From the NCBI GenBank assembly GCA_030761205.1, contig JAULJL010000024.1, forward strand, positions 22,500,126 through 22,564,125: a stretch of 64,000 nucleotides of DNA, read 5' to 3'. Positions within the stretch are counted from its first letter, which is position 1. Each line of letters starts with the position of its first letter. The DNA is from Fremontodendron californicum (Eukaryota > Streptophyta > Magnoliopsida > Malvales > Malvaceae). The notes beneath the pieces were generated by a model that did no database searches, was not told the DNA's origin, and saw only the letters and a program-made list of their open reading frames with translations. Below, piece by piece: positions 22,785-33,913 of the stretch. The position numbers and the translations under genes are program-made.

Positions 22785-23519
22785 AACATAAGCAACTTTG
22801 ATAGAAAACCAATTATAGATAGAATATGAAAATCAATTACAAAACATGTCTAGGGCTTTGAAATCACACTTAACCAAAGAAAAGTTTAGCCTAGCATAGG
22901 CATTATTAACATAAACAGAAAATTAAGGAGAAACTAAGAAGAAAACTAGAAGAAAACTAGAAGAAAATCAAAATACAAGAGTAGAAGAAAAAGTATTGTG
23001 GCTATCCCCCCTTATATCTATTAATAGGCAGCAACTAGGGCTTCTCTCCTTGTGAATTGCGGCTAGGGTTTTAATAAAGAAAGGTGATTTTCGATTAGGG
23101 TTTTTTGCCGCTAGGGTTGTTTAGGAGATCTTACAACGCCAATTTGGATGACCATTTCTTATCCAATTTAGGCCCATGACCTATTGTTGGAAAGGTATTC
23201 AAGTCATCTTAAAAATTCAAGAGGAAGTCTCTTCGAATAAAGCTTCTAACATCATGTTTTCTTAGCAACAAGCTCCGGAGGTCAAATCTGCCTTCTTGCT
23301 TTGCACCAAGAATTTGATCTTTTTGATTCCCAAGTCTTTTTCCATCTTGTGATTGTGATTTTATAAGCTCTTAAACATCCTAATTGACATGTTTTGACTT
23401 CATTTTTTCCAAAATACCTACAAAGCATAAAAACCTAGTAAATGTCAAGGAACTAAAGAATCAAAGCACAAAGTATAAAAAAATTAAATAGGAAATTGTA
23501 TGAAATTAAGCACTTATCA
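22785..23519 (-). repeat. Truncated Athila-like LTR (U3 side only)
   Basis: The minus strand starts TGATAAGTGCTTAATTTC at 23519 and stops mid-LTR at 22785, directly against the start of the neighbouring LTR. It is about 735 bp, with internal deletions in U3 compared with 21442-22784. Confidence 0.7.
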
Positions 23520-23711
23520 CCACCACCGTTGCGTTTGAATTCAAACACATATCCCACCACTAATTTTAATCTCACCACTACAGTAACTAACTCACCGCTA
23601 CCGCTATTTTTAATCTCACTAGAGCCAATCTCACCGCCCATCCAAATGGAGCCTAAGTTAGTTTCCCATGCCTTTCATAGGATATTTTATTTATTATTAT
23701 TATTATTTAAG
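23520..23711. other. Short non-Athila segment, possible MITE fragment
   Basis: This 0.2 kb of unrelated sequence contains repeated TCACCACTA / TCACCGCTACCGCT blocks. Its minus-strand end reads GGCTCCATTTGGATGGGCGG, a style seen at the ends of some plant MITEs. No second terminus is recognisable, so the assignment is weak. Confidence 0.25.
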
Positions 23712-24042
23712 CATCATGATAAGCTCATAAAATATACATTTTATGCCTTTCTACCTTTAGTTTTTGTTATGTTTTCGATCTTTATCTTGTTTACTTATAT
23801 TATGTTTTTGAATTTTAGGTACAATAAGGAGAATGAAGTCAAAAGATGTCAATAATGATGGTAAAGAGCTTACAAAATCATAATCACGAGATGGAAGAAA
23901 ACTTGGGAGTCAAAAATATCAATTTCTGATTGAAAAGCAATCAGGTAGATTTGACTTCCAGAGCTTGTTGCAAGGAAAACATGATGTTATATTTATTTGA
24001 AGAAACTTTCTTCTTGACTTTTGAAGTTGACTTGATTATCTT

Positions 24043-25503
24043 TGATAAGCTCATAAAATATACATTTTATGCCTTTCTACTTTTAGTTTTTGTTATGTTT
24101 TCGATCTTTATCTTGTTTACTTATATTATGTTTTTGAATTCTAGGTATAATGAGGAGAATGAAGTCAAAAGATGTCAATAATGATGGTAAAGAGCATACA
24201 AAATCATAATCACAAGATGGAAGAAGACTTGGGAGTCAAAAATATCAATTTCTGGTTGAAAAGCAATCAGGCAGATTTGACCTCCGGAGCTTGTTTCAAG
24301 GAAAACATGATGTTAGAGTCTTTATTTGAAGAAACTTCCTTCTTCACTTTCGAAGCTTACTTGATTATCTTTCCAACAATATATAATGGGCCCAAATCGG
24401 ATAAGAAATGGTCATTCAAAAGGTCGCTAGAAGATCTCCCTAAAGAACCCTGCGGCCAGAAAAACCCTAACCGCAAATCTTAAAAAAAGGCAAAAACGTG
24501 ATTTTTCTGCCTCCAGGCTTACTTGTGCGGCAATGACTTATTCTCAGGGTTTTGAAGCTCTATAAATACCATCTTTTTAGCCACAAACTAGACATCTTTT
24601 GAGGAGACTCAAGGGATCATCATTATTCTTCTTCTTCTCCATTCTTTTATTTTTCTTTTTAGTTTTATGTATATATTATTCATGCTTATGTTATGCTAAA
24701 TTTATTTGGTTAAGGGTGATTTCAAAGCCCTAGACATGTTTTGTAATTGATTTTTAGATTCTATCTATTATTAATTTTCTATCAAAGTTGCTTATGTTCT
24801 TCCATAAAAATTGTTCATGGTGATGTTTTGATTTGTTTAGGTGGCCAACTAGATAAATCTTGATAATTGTCTAATGCTAGTTTAGGAGTCTTGATCCGTG
24901 TAATTGTCTTGATTTCCTATTCATAAGTAGCAATTTGTGATTAATGATAATGGTCAAGTTTTCAATAATTGCAAAGTGGAACATAACCTAAGTTGAACAA
25001 TCCGAGCTTATGTGTTTGTTGCTTAGATCAACCTATCTTTCTCATCATAAAGCTGCCATTAAATTGAATTTAGAGAGCTTATTCTAGGTTGTTTGATGGT
25101 TAGAGATTAAATAGAGAGCTTGTTCTATTTAACGACAAACTAAGGAAAGATTGGGATAACAGAGCTTGTTGTTATCTACGGTTGTTAACTTTGATAGTTG
25201 GTTGATATTGATAGATCTGAAATTGGTTCTTAATGATGTCTAGTGGTGGAGAATGAAACCTTAACCATATTTCTATCATATTTGATTTCTTATTTCTTAC
25301 TTGTTTTCTTACTTTTCTTGTTTGCTAATTTTTAACACTATTTCAAAACCCCCTTTTATTTTGTTTTCTTTGAACGTAAGTTATAAACTAATAACTCATA
25401 GATTAAAATCCAATCCCTGAGGACTCGACCCTTGCCACTATACTCTACAATTGATTCTTTTTAAGTGCAAGGTTAAATAAGATACACTCTTTTGGGTGCA
25501 TCA
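24043..25503 (+). repeat. LTR type C, 5' copy
   Basis: TGATAAGCTCATAAAATATA at the start and GGGTGCATCA at the end; 1461 bp. TATAAATA is at 24561-24568. It shares R/U5 with types A and B. Small ORFs in U3 (23930-24181, 24172-24483) recur in every type C LTR and are not called. Confidence 0.9.
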
Positions 25504-25509
25504 AGTTTT

Positions 25510-25527
25510 TGGCGCCGTTGCCGGGGA
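25510..25527 (+). promoter_or_regulatory. Primer binding site, tRNA-Asp
   Basis: TGGCGCCGTTGCCGGGGA is a full 18-base complement of the 3' end of plant tRNA-Asp(GUC). It lies 6 bases after the LTR. Confidence 0.92.
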
Positions 25528-25652
25528 TTGCTTTCTTTAGTTTATTTGTTACTTGGTTTATTCTTATTTTCAGTTCTAATTAGTTTTATTTTCTTGTACA
25601 TACAGGTTTTTCTTTTCAAATTTTTTTTAAAAAAATAATAAAAAAAAAAACA

Positions 25653-26590
25653 ATGGAATTGAGCAATCTAACACTTGAAGAGTTGGTGGCATACATGAAC
25701 ATGGAGAATCAACAAGCCAATCTCACCTCCCCAGTTCAACAATTGGCCATGGGAGGATGTCAAGGCCATCAAGGGTTCCTAGACCAATCGCATGATCATT
25801 ACTCAAACACTTACCATGAGAGATGGTGGAATCATACTAATTATGGCTACTCGAAAAATTACCAAGAAGTAGATCTTTATGCCAATTACACTCATCCTTC
25901 TAGCTTCAATCAATCATGGTCTCAAGAACCAGATCTTTTTCAGCCATCACATATGACTCAAAACTCAGGTACTTCTTTAGAACATCTTGTCTATTCTCTT
26001 GTTACTGATACTTTGCAATTTCAACAGGAAACAAGGGCAAGCATTCAGAGTTTGGAAAAGCAAATGAGCCAATTGGCTAGTAGTATGGTGGGATGGGTAG
26101 CACAAAGATCTGAAGAACTCCCTGCCCAAACGATGACTAACCCAAAGGAGAATGCTACTATTGTGACCTTGAGGAATGAGAAACAAGATGAGGATGAGAC
26201 AAAATTAGAGATGGATTCTATTCTTGAGGATAATGAAGCCACAAATCCAAATAATAGTACTTTGGCAACTGAGGTAACGTTTAAGGTTCCAATTTTTACT
26301 AATGTTTCTTTTCCACCTTTTCCTAGTAGATTTGCAAAGTTCAAGGAGGAGGAACATGAACAACACATGCCGGAAATCTTAAACAACTTGTTTGTGGATG
26401 CCATTCAACAAGTATCAAAATATGCTCCATTCCTCGATGAGCAATGCACTACAAAGGATGATGAATAATACTTGTAATGGAGAATGCATCCACTGTTGTG
26501 CAAAGAAAGCTTCCTATCAGACGTATAAATTTGGAAAATTTCGTGTATGAGCCTGACAAGCCTAAAAAGCCAAGAAGGGGTGTTGGTTAG
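25653..26590 (+). pseudogene. gag: Short Athila-like gag, frameshifted near the C-terminus
   Basis: Starts MELSNLTLEELVAYMNMENQ after an A-rich leader 125 bases downstream of the primer site. The first 270 residues are open to 26465. A single G is then missing in the GATGATG-AATAAT segment compared with the copy at 29033-29971, giving a premature TAA at 26466-26468. The expected remainder, ending PRRGVG, continues in another frame to about 26590. The zinc-knuckle-like segment found at 19440-19480 is absent, leaving AMGGCQGHQ. The protein has Athila gag C-terminal features only, and its role in packaging is inferred. Confidence 0.8.
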
Positions 26591-27041
26591 GTTCAAAACA
26601 CTAACTCAAGTGTTAATTGGGAAGGCAGCCCAATTAAAGAAGAAATTACCAACCTGCTATATTCAGATTTGCTTTCTTTTCCTTTTCCTTTTATTATTTT
26701 TATTGTTTTTCTTTATTTATTTTTATGTTTATTTGTTAATTTTTGTTTAGTATTTTAGGATTATTTAGGTTGCATGGGTTTGTTTTGTTTTGAGTCTTAG
26801 TTGTTCCTATTCTTATGTTGTTAGTTCTTTTCTCTTACACATGATTCTTTCATTTGGGTTAATAGACTTACATTGAGGACAATGTAAGAATTAAGTGTGG
26901 GGGGAAGGATTTAGGATTTCTTTTATTTTTGCCTATTATTTTTTTTATGAGTCTTTAATATAATTATTATTATTATTTTTAGTGTGTTTTAATTCTTTTT
27001 AATACAATGATGAGATATGAATTGTATAGGTCTAAAACTAG
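26591..27041 (+). other. Left part of the type C element 3' region
   Basis: Non-coding. It includes the hairpin CTTACATTG-AGGA-CAATGTAAG (26867-26888) and AAGTGTGGGGGG just after it. It ends abruptly at TCTAAAAC(TA), where the inverted LOG copy begins; the homologous sequence resumes at 38861. Confidence 0.8.
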
Positions 27042-27637
27042 TTCCAAGCGTTTGCGAAACAACCGTAGTAGATAAACACTCATAAGCTTGGAGCTTTTTG
27101 AGTAAATCTTCAATGGTTGTAGCAGAAATTATGGTTCTCCTTGCCTCTGAAAACATGAATCCATTATCCACAGCATTATCTAAATATGAAAGCAAATTAC
27201 TAAAATAACCATTAATATTAAGCAAACCAATGGGTTTCTTATTTGTGACCAAAGCTGACCAAGAAGCCACGCAAGTTATTTCTTCCAATGTACCCAGACC
27301 TCCTGGTAAAGCAATGAATGCATCGGCAGAATGGTACATGATTGTTATCCGTTCGGGGATACTCCAGACTTGTATTTCCTTACCCACGGTAGGTCCACAA
27401 AAACTTGTGAATAGTTTTGGCACGATTCCTAGAACTGGACTTCCTCCGGCGTGTGCTGCTGTAGCGACTGCTCCCATTAAACCCGTACTACCGCCTCCAT
27501 AAATCAACTGGATCTTTTGTTGGGCAAGTATTACTCCAACTCTTATGGCTTCATCAGCGAAAATGTTATTTTTCCCGGGATAAGCACCTCCAAAGACACA
27601 AATTTTTTTTAATGCGCTGGGACGAAGTACTTTCCAT
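27042..27637 (-). pseudogene. LOG: LOG-family gene, copy 2, truncated and frameshifted
   Basis: Homologous to LOG copy 1 from its ATG (27637) to the SQTLG segment, where the element is cut and the last 17 codons are lost. The frame then runs into unrelated sequence and stops at 26989. An 8-A run replaces the 7-A run of copy 1 just after the start (near 27608), so the native ATG is out of frame with the body. A longer frame from an ATG at 27711 reads through, but with an unrelated N-terminus. GGGSTGLMG and PGGLGTLEE are intact. Replacement differences from copy 1 include Q for H before LIYGGG, D for H in NAVDNG and T for A in EEITCV. It is probably not functional. Confidence 0.85.
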
Positions 27638-27999
27638 TTTTTTTTTCGAGTGCCTGAAAGAGAATGAGTACATGGTGTAATATATAGAGGACTGAGTAGT
27701 GAATCAGACAAGAGTAATAATGTCGCCGAAAGTGTATCTGACCTGTCAGAAGAAAATGTTAACCTAACAAAAGATTTTTTTGCGTGATTTCAGGAAGAAA
27801 ATCAAAAAGAGAAGAAAAAATCAGCCGTAAAAGACAAATAAAAAAAACGAGAATAATTACACAAATCGAACAACACGTAAATTAAAACAAAATAAAGTTA
27901 TTGCAAATCAAACCAAAAGCTGAGAAGTCATTTATTGTAGTTGTGATTGTGGCTCACATCTTCCTCTGGTTTTACGTCCAGAAACGGCTTAAACGCCTT
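27638..27999 (-). other. Spacer between the virus-like ORF and LOG (copy 2)
   Basis: It corresponds to 1-310 upstream of LOG copy 1 but carries a single copy of the 123-bp unit. It is A/T-rich with no ORF. The short spacing and shared orientation would fit a dicistronic arrangement or a promoter for LOG; neither is shown by the sequence. Confidence 0.5.
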
Positions 28000-28536
28000 C
28001 TATGAGTCAAGGATATGCTTCCCATCCAGTTTTCTTACAAGCTGGCAAACAGGGTCTTTTAACATCAGATTCCCAAGATGTTGCCATTCCCTTTGGAATT
28101 GCGGCCATAAATCGAGAATTTCTCTTTGTACGTCTCCACTAGGATGCGTCTCAAGAGAAAGTTGGATATTACCCAAATTCTCCTTACTCAGTCCATCCTT
28201 AATGAATTCAATTTTATCATCTCGATTAGAGGACGGAATCCCAATAGAACGACATTTACCGTTACACGTCCATCGTGCACATTTGTGGCAGTTTGAACTC
28301 ATGCGCTTTGCTCGTCGCTTCTTTGTAAAAGTGCTTCTACCTGTACCTGGTAAATACAAAACAGGAAGATATTCATCTTCACGTACCTTGGCTTCAATTA
28401 TCCAACGTATGTCGTCAGGAATCCCTTTGTGCATAAGCATTCTTAATCTTTCAAGTCGAACTTGGTAAAGCTTCAGTAAAATATTTCGAGGAAAAGGAGG
28501 AAATCGTTTCTGCAATCTTGTGAGAATATCATTCAT
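28000..28536 (-). CDS. Virus-like nucleic-acid-binding protein (NABP-like), copy 2
   Basis: An intact 178-residue ORF starts MNDILTRLQKRFPPFPRNIL at 28536. The centre has GTGRS (64-68), a lysine/arginine block (71-78) and four cysteines in a C-x2-C-x4-C-x3-C pattern (83, 86, 91, 95). A hydrophobic/acidic stretch with FIKDGLS (111-117) follows. The order GRS, basic block, cysteine cluster, IEFIKDG-like segment resembles the small cysteine-rich NABPs of plant flexiviruses (carla-, viti- and allexivirus type). Several of those bind RNA and suppress silencing. The N-terminal 60 residues and the C-terminal 60 residues are not recognised. A 70-codon upstream extension of the frame is not shared with copy 3. 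The family call is by eye from motif order; a divergent host zinc-finger protein is the alternative. Confidence 0.6.
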   Translation of the reverse strand: MNDILTRLQKRFPPFPRNILLKLYQVRLERLRMLMHKGIPDDIRWIIEAKVREDEYLPVLYLPGTGRSTFTKKRRAKRMSSNCHKCARWTCNGKCRSIGIPSSNRDDKIEFIKDGLSKENLGNIQLSLETHPSGDVQREILDLWPQFQREWQHLGNLMLKDPVCQLVRKLDGKHILDS

Positions 28537-29032
28537 CCTGAAAAAAAAATGAAAAAAATTGAAAGAGAAATTGGAAGAGAAATTTATATACAATATCAAT
28601 TTTGTGGGTAGCTGATGGAACCGACTTAAATAATCACGGAGTACCGTTATCCGCCGTTTAACCGGGGTTAAAAAATTATATTTACATCTAGTTATTTTCA
28701 AAACAAGGATCAGAAAGAAAAACAACATAAAAAGACTCAAAAACAAAACACTCTAAATAAAATCCTAAATTCTTCCCCCACACATAATTCTTACATTGTC
28801 ATTAATGTAATGCTATTAATCCCAAATGAAAGAATCATGTGTAAGTGAAAAGAACTAATAAACAAAATAAACTTATGCAGCCTAAATGAACTTAGAAACA
28901 CTAAACACAATTAGCAAAGAAACATAAGAAAAAGATAAAGAAAAAGAGAGCAAATCTGAGGATGGCAGTTTGACAATGCTTTCACTAATTAGGCTGCCTC
29001 CCCCAATTAGCACTTGATTTAGTGTTTTGAAC
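28537..29032 (-). other. Spacer between gag and the virus-like ORF (copy 2)
   Basis: The part next to gag (about 28750-29032) is a variant of the element 3' region: a G-rich tract at about 28777-28787 and a degraded hairpin at 28793-28815. The part next to the ORF (about 28537-28740) is unrelated and unique to the cargo. The cargo therefore begins near 28740. Confidence 0.6.
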
Positions 29033-29971
29033 CTAACCAACACCCCTTCTTGGCATTTTAGGCTTGTCAGGCTCATACATGAAATTTCCCAAATTTATGC
29101 GTTTGAGAGGAAGCTTTCTTTGCACAACAGTGGATGCATTCTCCATTACAAGTATTATTCCATCATCCTTTGTGGTGCATATGTCATCGAGGAATGGAGC
29201 ATATTTTGATACTTGTTGAATGACCTCCACAAACAAGTTGTTTAAGGTTTCCGGCATGTGTTGTTCATGTTCTTCCTCCTTGAACTTTGCAAATCTACTA
29301 GGAAAAGGTGGAGAAGAAACATTAGTAAAAAGTGAAACCTTAAACATTACCTCAGCTGCCGAAATACTCTTATTTGGATCTTTGGCTTCATTATCCTCAA
29401 GAATAGAATCCATCTCTAATTTTGTTTCATCCTCATCTTGTTCCTCATTCTTCAAGGTCACAATAGTAGCATTCTCCTTTGGGTTAACCATCGTTTGGGC
29501 TGGGAGTTCTTCAGATCTTTGTGCTACCCATCCCATCATACTACTAGCCAATTGGCTCATTTGCTTTTTCAAACTCTGGATGCTTGCCCTTGTTTCCTGT
29601 TGAAATTGCAAAGAATCAGTAACAAGAGAATAGACAAGATCTTCTAAAGAAGTACCTGAGTTTTGAGTCATATGTGGTGGTTGAAAAAGATCTGGTTCTT
29701 GAGACCATGATTGATTGAAGCTAGATGGATGAGTGTAATTGGCATAAGGATCTACTTCTTGGTAATTTTTCGAGTAGCCATAATTAGTATGATCCCACCA
29801 TCCCTCAAGGTAAGTGTTTGAGTAATGATCATACTGTTGGTCTTGGAACACTTGATGGCCTTGACATCCTCCCATGGCCAATTGTTGAACTGGGGAGGTG
29901 AGATTGGCTTGTTGATTCTCCATGTTCATGTATGCCACCAACTCTTCAAGTGTTAGATTGCTCAATTCCAT
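29033..29971 (-). CDS. gag: Short Athila-like gag, intact (LOG element copy 2)
   Basis: 312 codons from MELSNLTLEELVAYMNMENQ (29971) to PRRGVG (29033), uninterrupted. Segments in order: an N-terminal helix-like block, GCQGHQVFQDQQYDHYSNTY, QSWSQEPDLF, the QFQQETRASIQSLKKQMSQLASSM coiled-coil-like segment in two halves, an acidic region and FPSRFAKFKEEEHEQ. All align with the C-terminal half of Athila gag. There is no zinc knuckle and no protease. The frame is open further upstream to 30130 but that part overlaps the primer site and LTR, so 29971 is preferred. It may serve to bind or package the element RNA; this is inference. Confidence 0.72.
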   Translation of the reverse strand: MELSNLTLEELVAYMNMENQQANLTSPVQQLAMGGCQGHQVFQDQQYDHYSNTYLEGWWDHTNYGYSKNYQEVDPYANYTHPSSFNQSWSQEPDLFQPPHMTQNSGTSLEDLVYSLVTDSLQFQQETRASIQSLKKQMSQLASSMMGWVAQRSEELPAQTMVNPKENATIVTLKNEEQDEDETKLEMDSILEDNEAKDPNKSISAAEVMFKVSLFTNVSSPPFPSRFAKFKEEEHEQHMPETLNNLFVEVIQQVSKYAPFLDDICTTKDDGIILVMENASTVVQRKLPLKRINLGNFMYEPDKPKMPRRGVG

Positions 29972-30094
29972 TGTTTTTTTTTTTTGTTTTTTTTTTTTAA
30001 ATTTGAAAAGAAAAACTTGTATGTACAAGAAAATAAAACTAATTAGAACTGAAAATAAGAATAAACCAAGTAACAAATAAACTAAAGAAAACAA

Positions 30095-30112
30095 TCCCCG
30101 GCAACGGCGCCA
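30095..30112 (-). promoter_or_regulatory. Primer binding site, tRNA-Asp
   Basis: Plus-strand TCCCCGGCAACGGCGCCA is the tRNA-Asp 3' end including CCA, 6 bases from the LTR edge at 30119. Confidence 0.92.
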
Positions 30113-30118
30113 AAAATA

Positions 30119-31935
30119 TGATGCACCCAAAAGAGTGTATCTTATTTAACCTTGCACTAAAAAGATAAATTGTAAGTATAGTAGTTAGCAAGGGTAGAGT
30201 CCTCAGGGATTGGGTTTTAGTTTATAAGTTAATAGTTTAAAACTTAAATTCAAGAACAATAAAAGAAAAGGGGTTTTTGAAGCCAGATTTAAACTAAAGT
30301 AAATAATAAGAATAAGATGCAAGGCGGTATAACCAGCCAATAAAAATATATATACTAAATTAGGCGGTATAACCAGCCAATAAAAATAAAACAAAGTTAA
30401 TATACAAATTAGGCGGTATAACCAGCCAATAAAAATAAATATACTTTTAAAAATAAGCAAACTAGAAAAGTAAGAAAACAAGTAAGTAAGAAGAATCAAA
30501 TATGAAAAATATGGTTAAGGTTTCATTCTCCACCACTAGACATCATTAAGAATCAATTTCAGATCTATCAATATCAACCAACTATCAAAGTTAACAACCG
30601 TAGATAACAACAAGCTCTGTTATCCCAATCTTTCCTTAGTTTGTCGTTAAATAGAACAAGCTCTCTATTTAATCTCTAACCATTAAACAACCTAGAATAA
30701 GCTCTCTAAATTCAATTTAATGGCAGCTTTATGATGAGAAAGATAGGTTGATCTAAGCAACAAACACATAAGCTCGGATTGTTCAACTTAGGTTATGTTC
30801 CACTTTGCAATTATTGAAAACTTGACCATAATCATTAATCACAAATTGCCACTTATGAATAGGAAATCAAGACAATTACACGGATCAAGACTGCTAAACT
30901 AGCAATAGATAATTATCAAGATCTATCTAGTTGTACACCTAAATAAATCAAGACAACATCATGAACAATTCTTGTAGAAGAACATAAGCAACTTTGATAG
31001 AAAATTAATGATAGATAGAATCTGAAAATCAATCACAAAACATGTCTAGGGCTTTGAAATCACCCTTAACCAAATAGAAGTTTAGCCTAGCATAGGCATT
31101 GTAAACATAAACATAAAATTAAAGAGAATCTAAGAAGGAAATAAAAGAAAGAAAGAAGAAGAAGAAAATAAAGAAAAAGAAAAGTAGAGAAAAGAAAGAA
31201 GAAGAAAACTTAGAGAATTTTATTACAATGGCTAATATCCTACCAATGTACAATATGATCCCTTACAATCATCCAAGGCCCTCTATTTATACACATTTTG
31301 GAGGGCTAAATGACAAGAGACAAGCTTTACAAATTTCAAAGGTAGGTATAATAGGTGGGTGCATTTTTCTAACAATTTTCGTCATATATGACAATTTTGA
31401 TCAGCCAACTTGATGGTCGATTTTGTCAATTTTGGAGGCCTTATCTGATCACATGGTCTTCTAGAAAAATGTTACCCTATCAGTTACGGATCCATATCCG
31501 TTGGAATCAGCTCATTTGCTGATGTGGATAAGAATATATGGGCAAAATACGAAAACAGGTCAGCACAGACGTCATTGCACATCAGCCAACTTGATGGTCG
31601 ATTTCTCTAGGGAAAACAACTCCGTTTCAAGAAGTGTAAAACATGAAAAAGATAGATATGCCTCTTAGCTTTGCACGGCTACAAATTTCAGCCTTATTGC
31701 TTCAGTGAAACTCGAGATATAACTGATATGGCAAAAGGTGTCGGAACTGGAACTGAACTGGATTTGCCCTTAATTCTAGTAATCTGAAATCACTCAAAGA
31801 AACTTGTGAAAAACACCAAAATACATAAAAATATAAAAGATCATAAACACAATTAGACTAAACAATAATAACTCGTATTTGACACAAAACAATAATAAAA
31901 CATAACTAAAAACTATATAATTATACGAGTTATCA
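30119..31935 (-). repeat. LTR type A shared by both LOG units
   Basis: 1817 bp, reverse complement TGATAACTCG...GGGTGCATCA. It is the 3' LTR of the upstream unit (31936-37043) and the 5' LTR of the downstream unit. It is the same length as 37044-38860 and differs from it at roughly a dozen sites by eye. Three minisatellite units at about 30323-30430; TATA box 31280-31291. Confidence 0.92.
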
Positions 31936-33913
31936 CACCCCCACACTTAGATTGTTGCTAGTCCCTAGCAACGACTCAATAAAAATAAAATAAGAAAATC
32001 TAATCTAATCCATTTTCGTAGGAAATCACGGTGGCACTTAGCATGTGACACAAGCCTTTAAACCCCTAGGTGTCCCTAGTGGACGAGTTTAGTCTCGTGA
32101 GGGTTTACTAGAACGATACCCACAAACATTGAAAAACTAAAATATAAATAAACTACATATACTAAAAATATTTACTCCTAATCCTTTCAATACAAATTAG
32201 AGACAATCTTTGAACAAGTCTTATAAACTAATCAATAGCTTAAAAAATTTCACAAAAAATCATGCTTGAATGTAAATTGTTTGAATTAAAATAGTGCATG
32301 TTCAAATTTAATCTCAAGTTCTCACATGGGATACCCTCATGATTTTCACTCTTTAAAGTAGTGGTGAAGTGTTTACACTCAATCAATCTCATGAAAACAG
32401 TTCTACCATATTCTTGCTTGTCCACCTATTCTCCACTATTTAGATCATACAACTTCATGAATCAAGAGGTCTTTAATCAAGGTTGTAATGGGGCCAAGGG
32501 GTTTGTAATGTGGTTGAAGAACAAAAGGATAAAGATATCACAAAGGTTCCAAAGAGTTCATAAAGTTTAGAGACATAAAAAGATCATACAAAGAAACTTC
32601 TCAAAACTCTTTACAAGTACATAGTCACCTAGGCCGGATATTCATGTTGGGCCTTTTCTTCATTCTAAACAACTTTGTAACATCTTTTTCTTTTTCCACA
32701 AATTCAAGAGATGATTCATATTTTTTTATTTATTTTTACATAGGAATGTATTTGCCCGTATTCCATTTCTTTTTCTCTTGACTTTTCTTTTCTTTTCCCC
32801 CCACACTTATTTCTTGTTTCTAACCCAAATTTTTAACTAAAAATATCACTTGTTTTTTTTTGCAATATGTCTCAAAATATATAATCCATCTTTAGAACAA
32901 GGGTAAGGATATAAGTATATTTAGGCTAGGTGTAAGTTGTGGTTACCAATAAAACATCATATTTAATGTAGGCTCAAATTGGCTCACTAGTGGGGATGTT
33001 CTCTTAGAACATTAATAATGGATGGCTGTTTGGCTCTGGTTATAATCCTAATGCCTCTATCATATTCATGTTGTCACATGTATCAATATAGTCTCAAACG
33101 GTTTAAAGCAAGTTCTAGAGAATCATGTAATCATAAGAGCACTCAAGAAAGAAATTAGATTGATATGTATAATGCATCAATCATATAGGCTCAAAAACTC
33201 ACAAGGATGATTATACAAGTCAATATCAAGTCTAAACATGCTTCTTTCTCAATCAACATATCATATTAACATTGGCTCATAAAAAATGATATCAAGCTCA
33301 ATTCTCATGAAAATCTTCTCACTAATAAATCTGTTTTAGACTTATGCAATTCATATCTCATCATTGTATTAAAAAGGAACTAAAACACACTAAAATAATA
33401 ATAATAATAATAAAGACTCATAAAAAAAAAAATAGTAGACAAAAATAAAAGAAATCCTAAATCATTCCCCCCACACTTAATTCTTACATTGTCCTCAATG
33501 TAAGTCTATTAACCCAAATGAAAGAATCATGTGTAAGAGAAAAGAACTAATAACATAAGAATAGGAACAACTAAGACTCAAAACAAAACAAACTCATGCA
33601 ACCTAAATAATCCTAAAATACTAAACAAAAATTAACAAGTAAACATAAAAAGATTACAATCAAACTGACAAGGTATGTCTCAAGTCTCCCTTACTCAGAC
33701 CTTGTTCAGAATGAATATTTCTAAATTGCTTAAAACACAACAAACTTTTTTTTTTTTTTTTTTAAATTAGCAAAATATGTCCCTTACCCCCTACTAAAAT
33801 ATGACGTTGTCCCCAATGTCAAATTTTAAAGGTAGAATTTAGGAGATATTACCTGCAGAGGTTGCTAACCACTTATTATAACTAAGACATAACAAGGAAA
33901 ATGTTAGATAATG
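31936..33913 (-). other. Non-coding 3' region of the complete LOG element
   Basis: On the minus strand after LOG come a poly(A)-like run (about 33747-33764), a hairpin with one mismatch plus a G-rich tract (33780-33822), the conserved hairpin and tract (33466-33505), a further tract near 32799 and the LTR-adjacent tract AAGTGTGGGGG (31938-31948). No gene is seen. It corresponds to 959-3082. Confidence 0.8.

Noticed and set aside
24172..24483. 103-codon ORF in LTR type C (also 40376-40642), with similar reading in type B
   Set aside because: It is inside U3/promoter sequence, is broken or shifted in other copies and has no recognisable domain.
28537..28746. N-terminal extension of the virus-like ORF
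   Set aside because: Present as one frame only in copy 2; copy 3 has it out of frame, while the 178 codons agree.
29972..30130. Upstream extension of the gag ORF
   Set aside because: It covers the primer binding site and part of the LTR; the shared MELSNLTLEE start is better supported.
31228..31413. 61-codon ORF, also at 16009-16194 and 38153-38338
   Set aside because: It lies antisense across the TATA box and leader of LTR type A. It recurs only because the LTR does.
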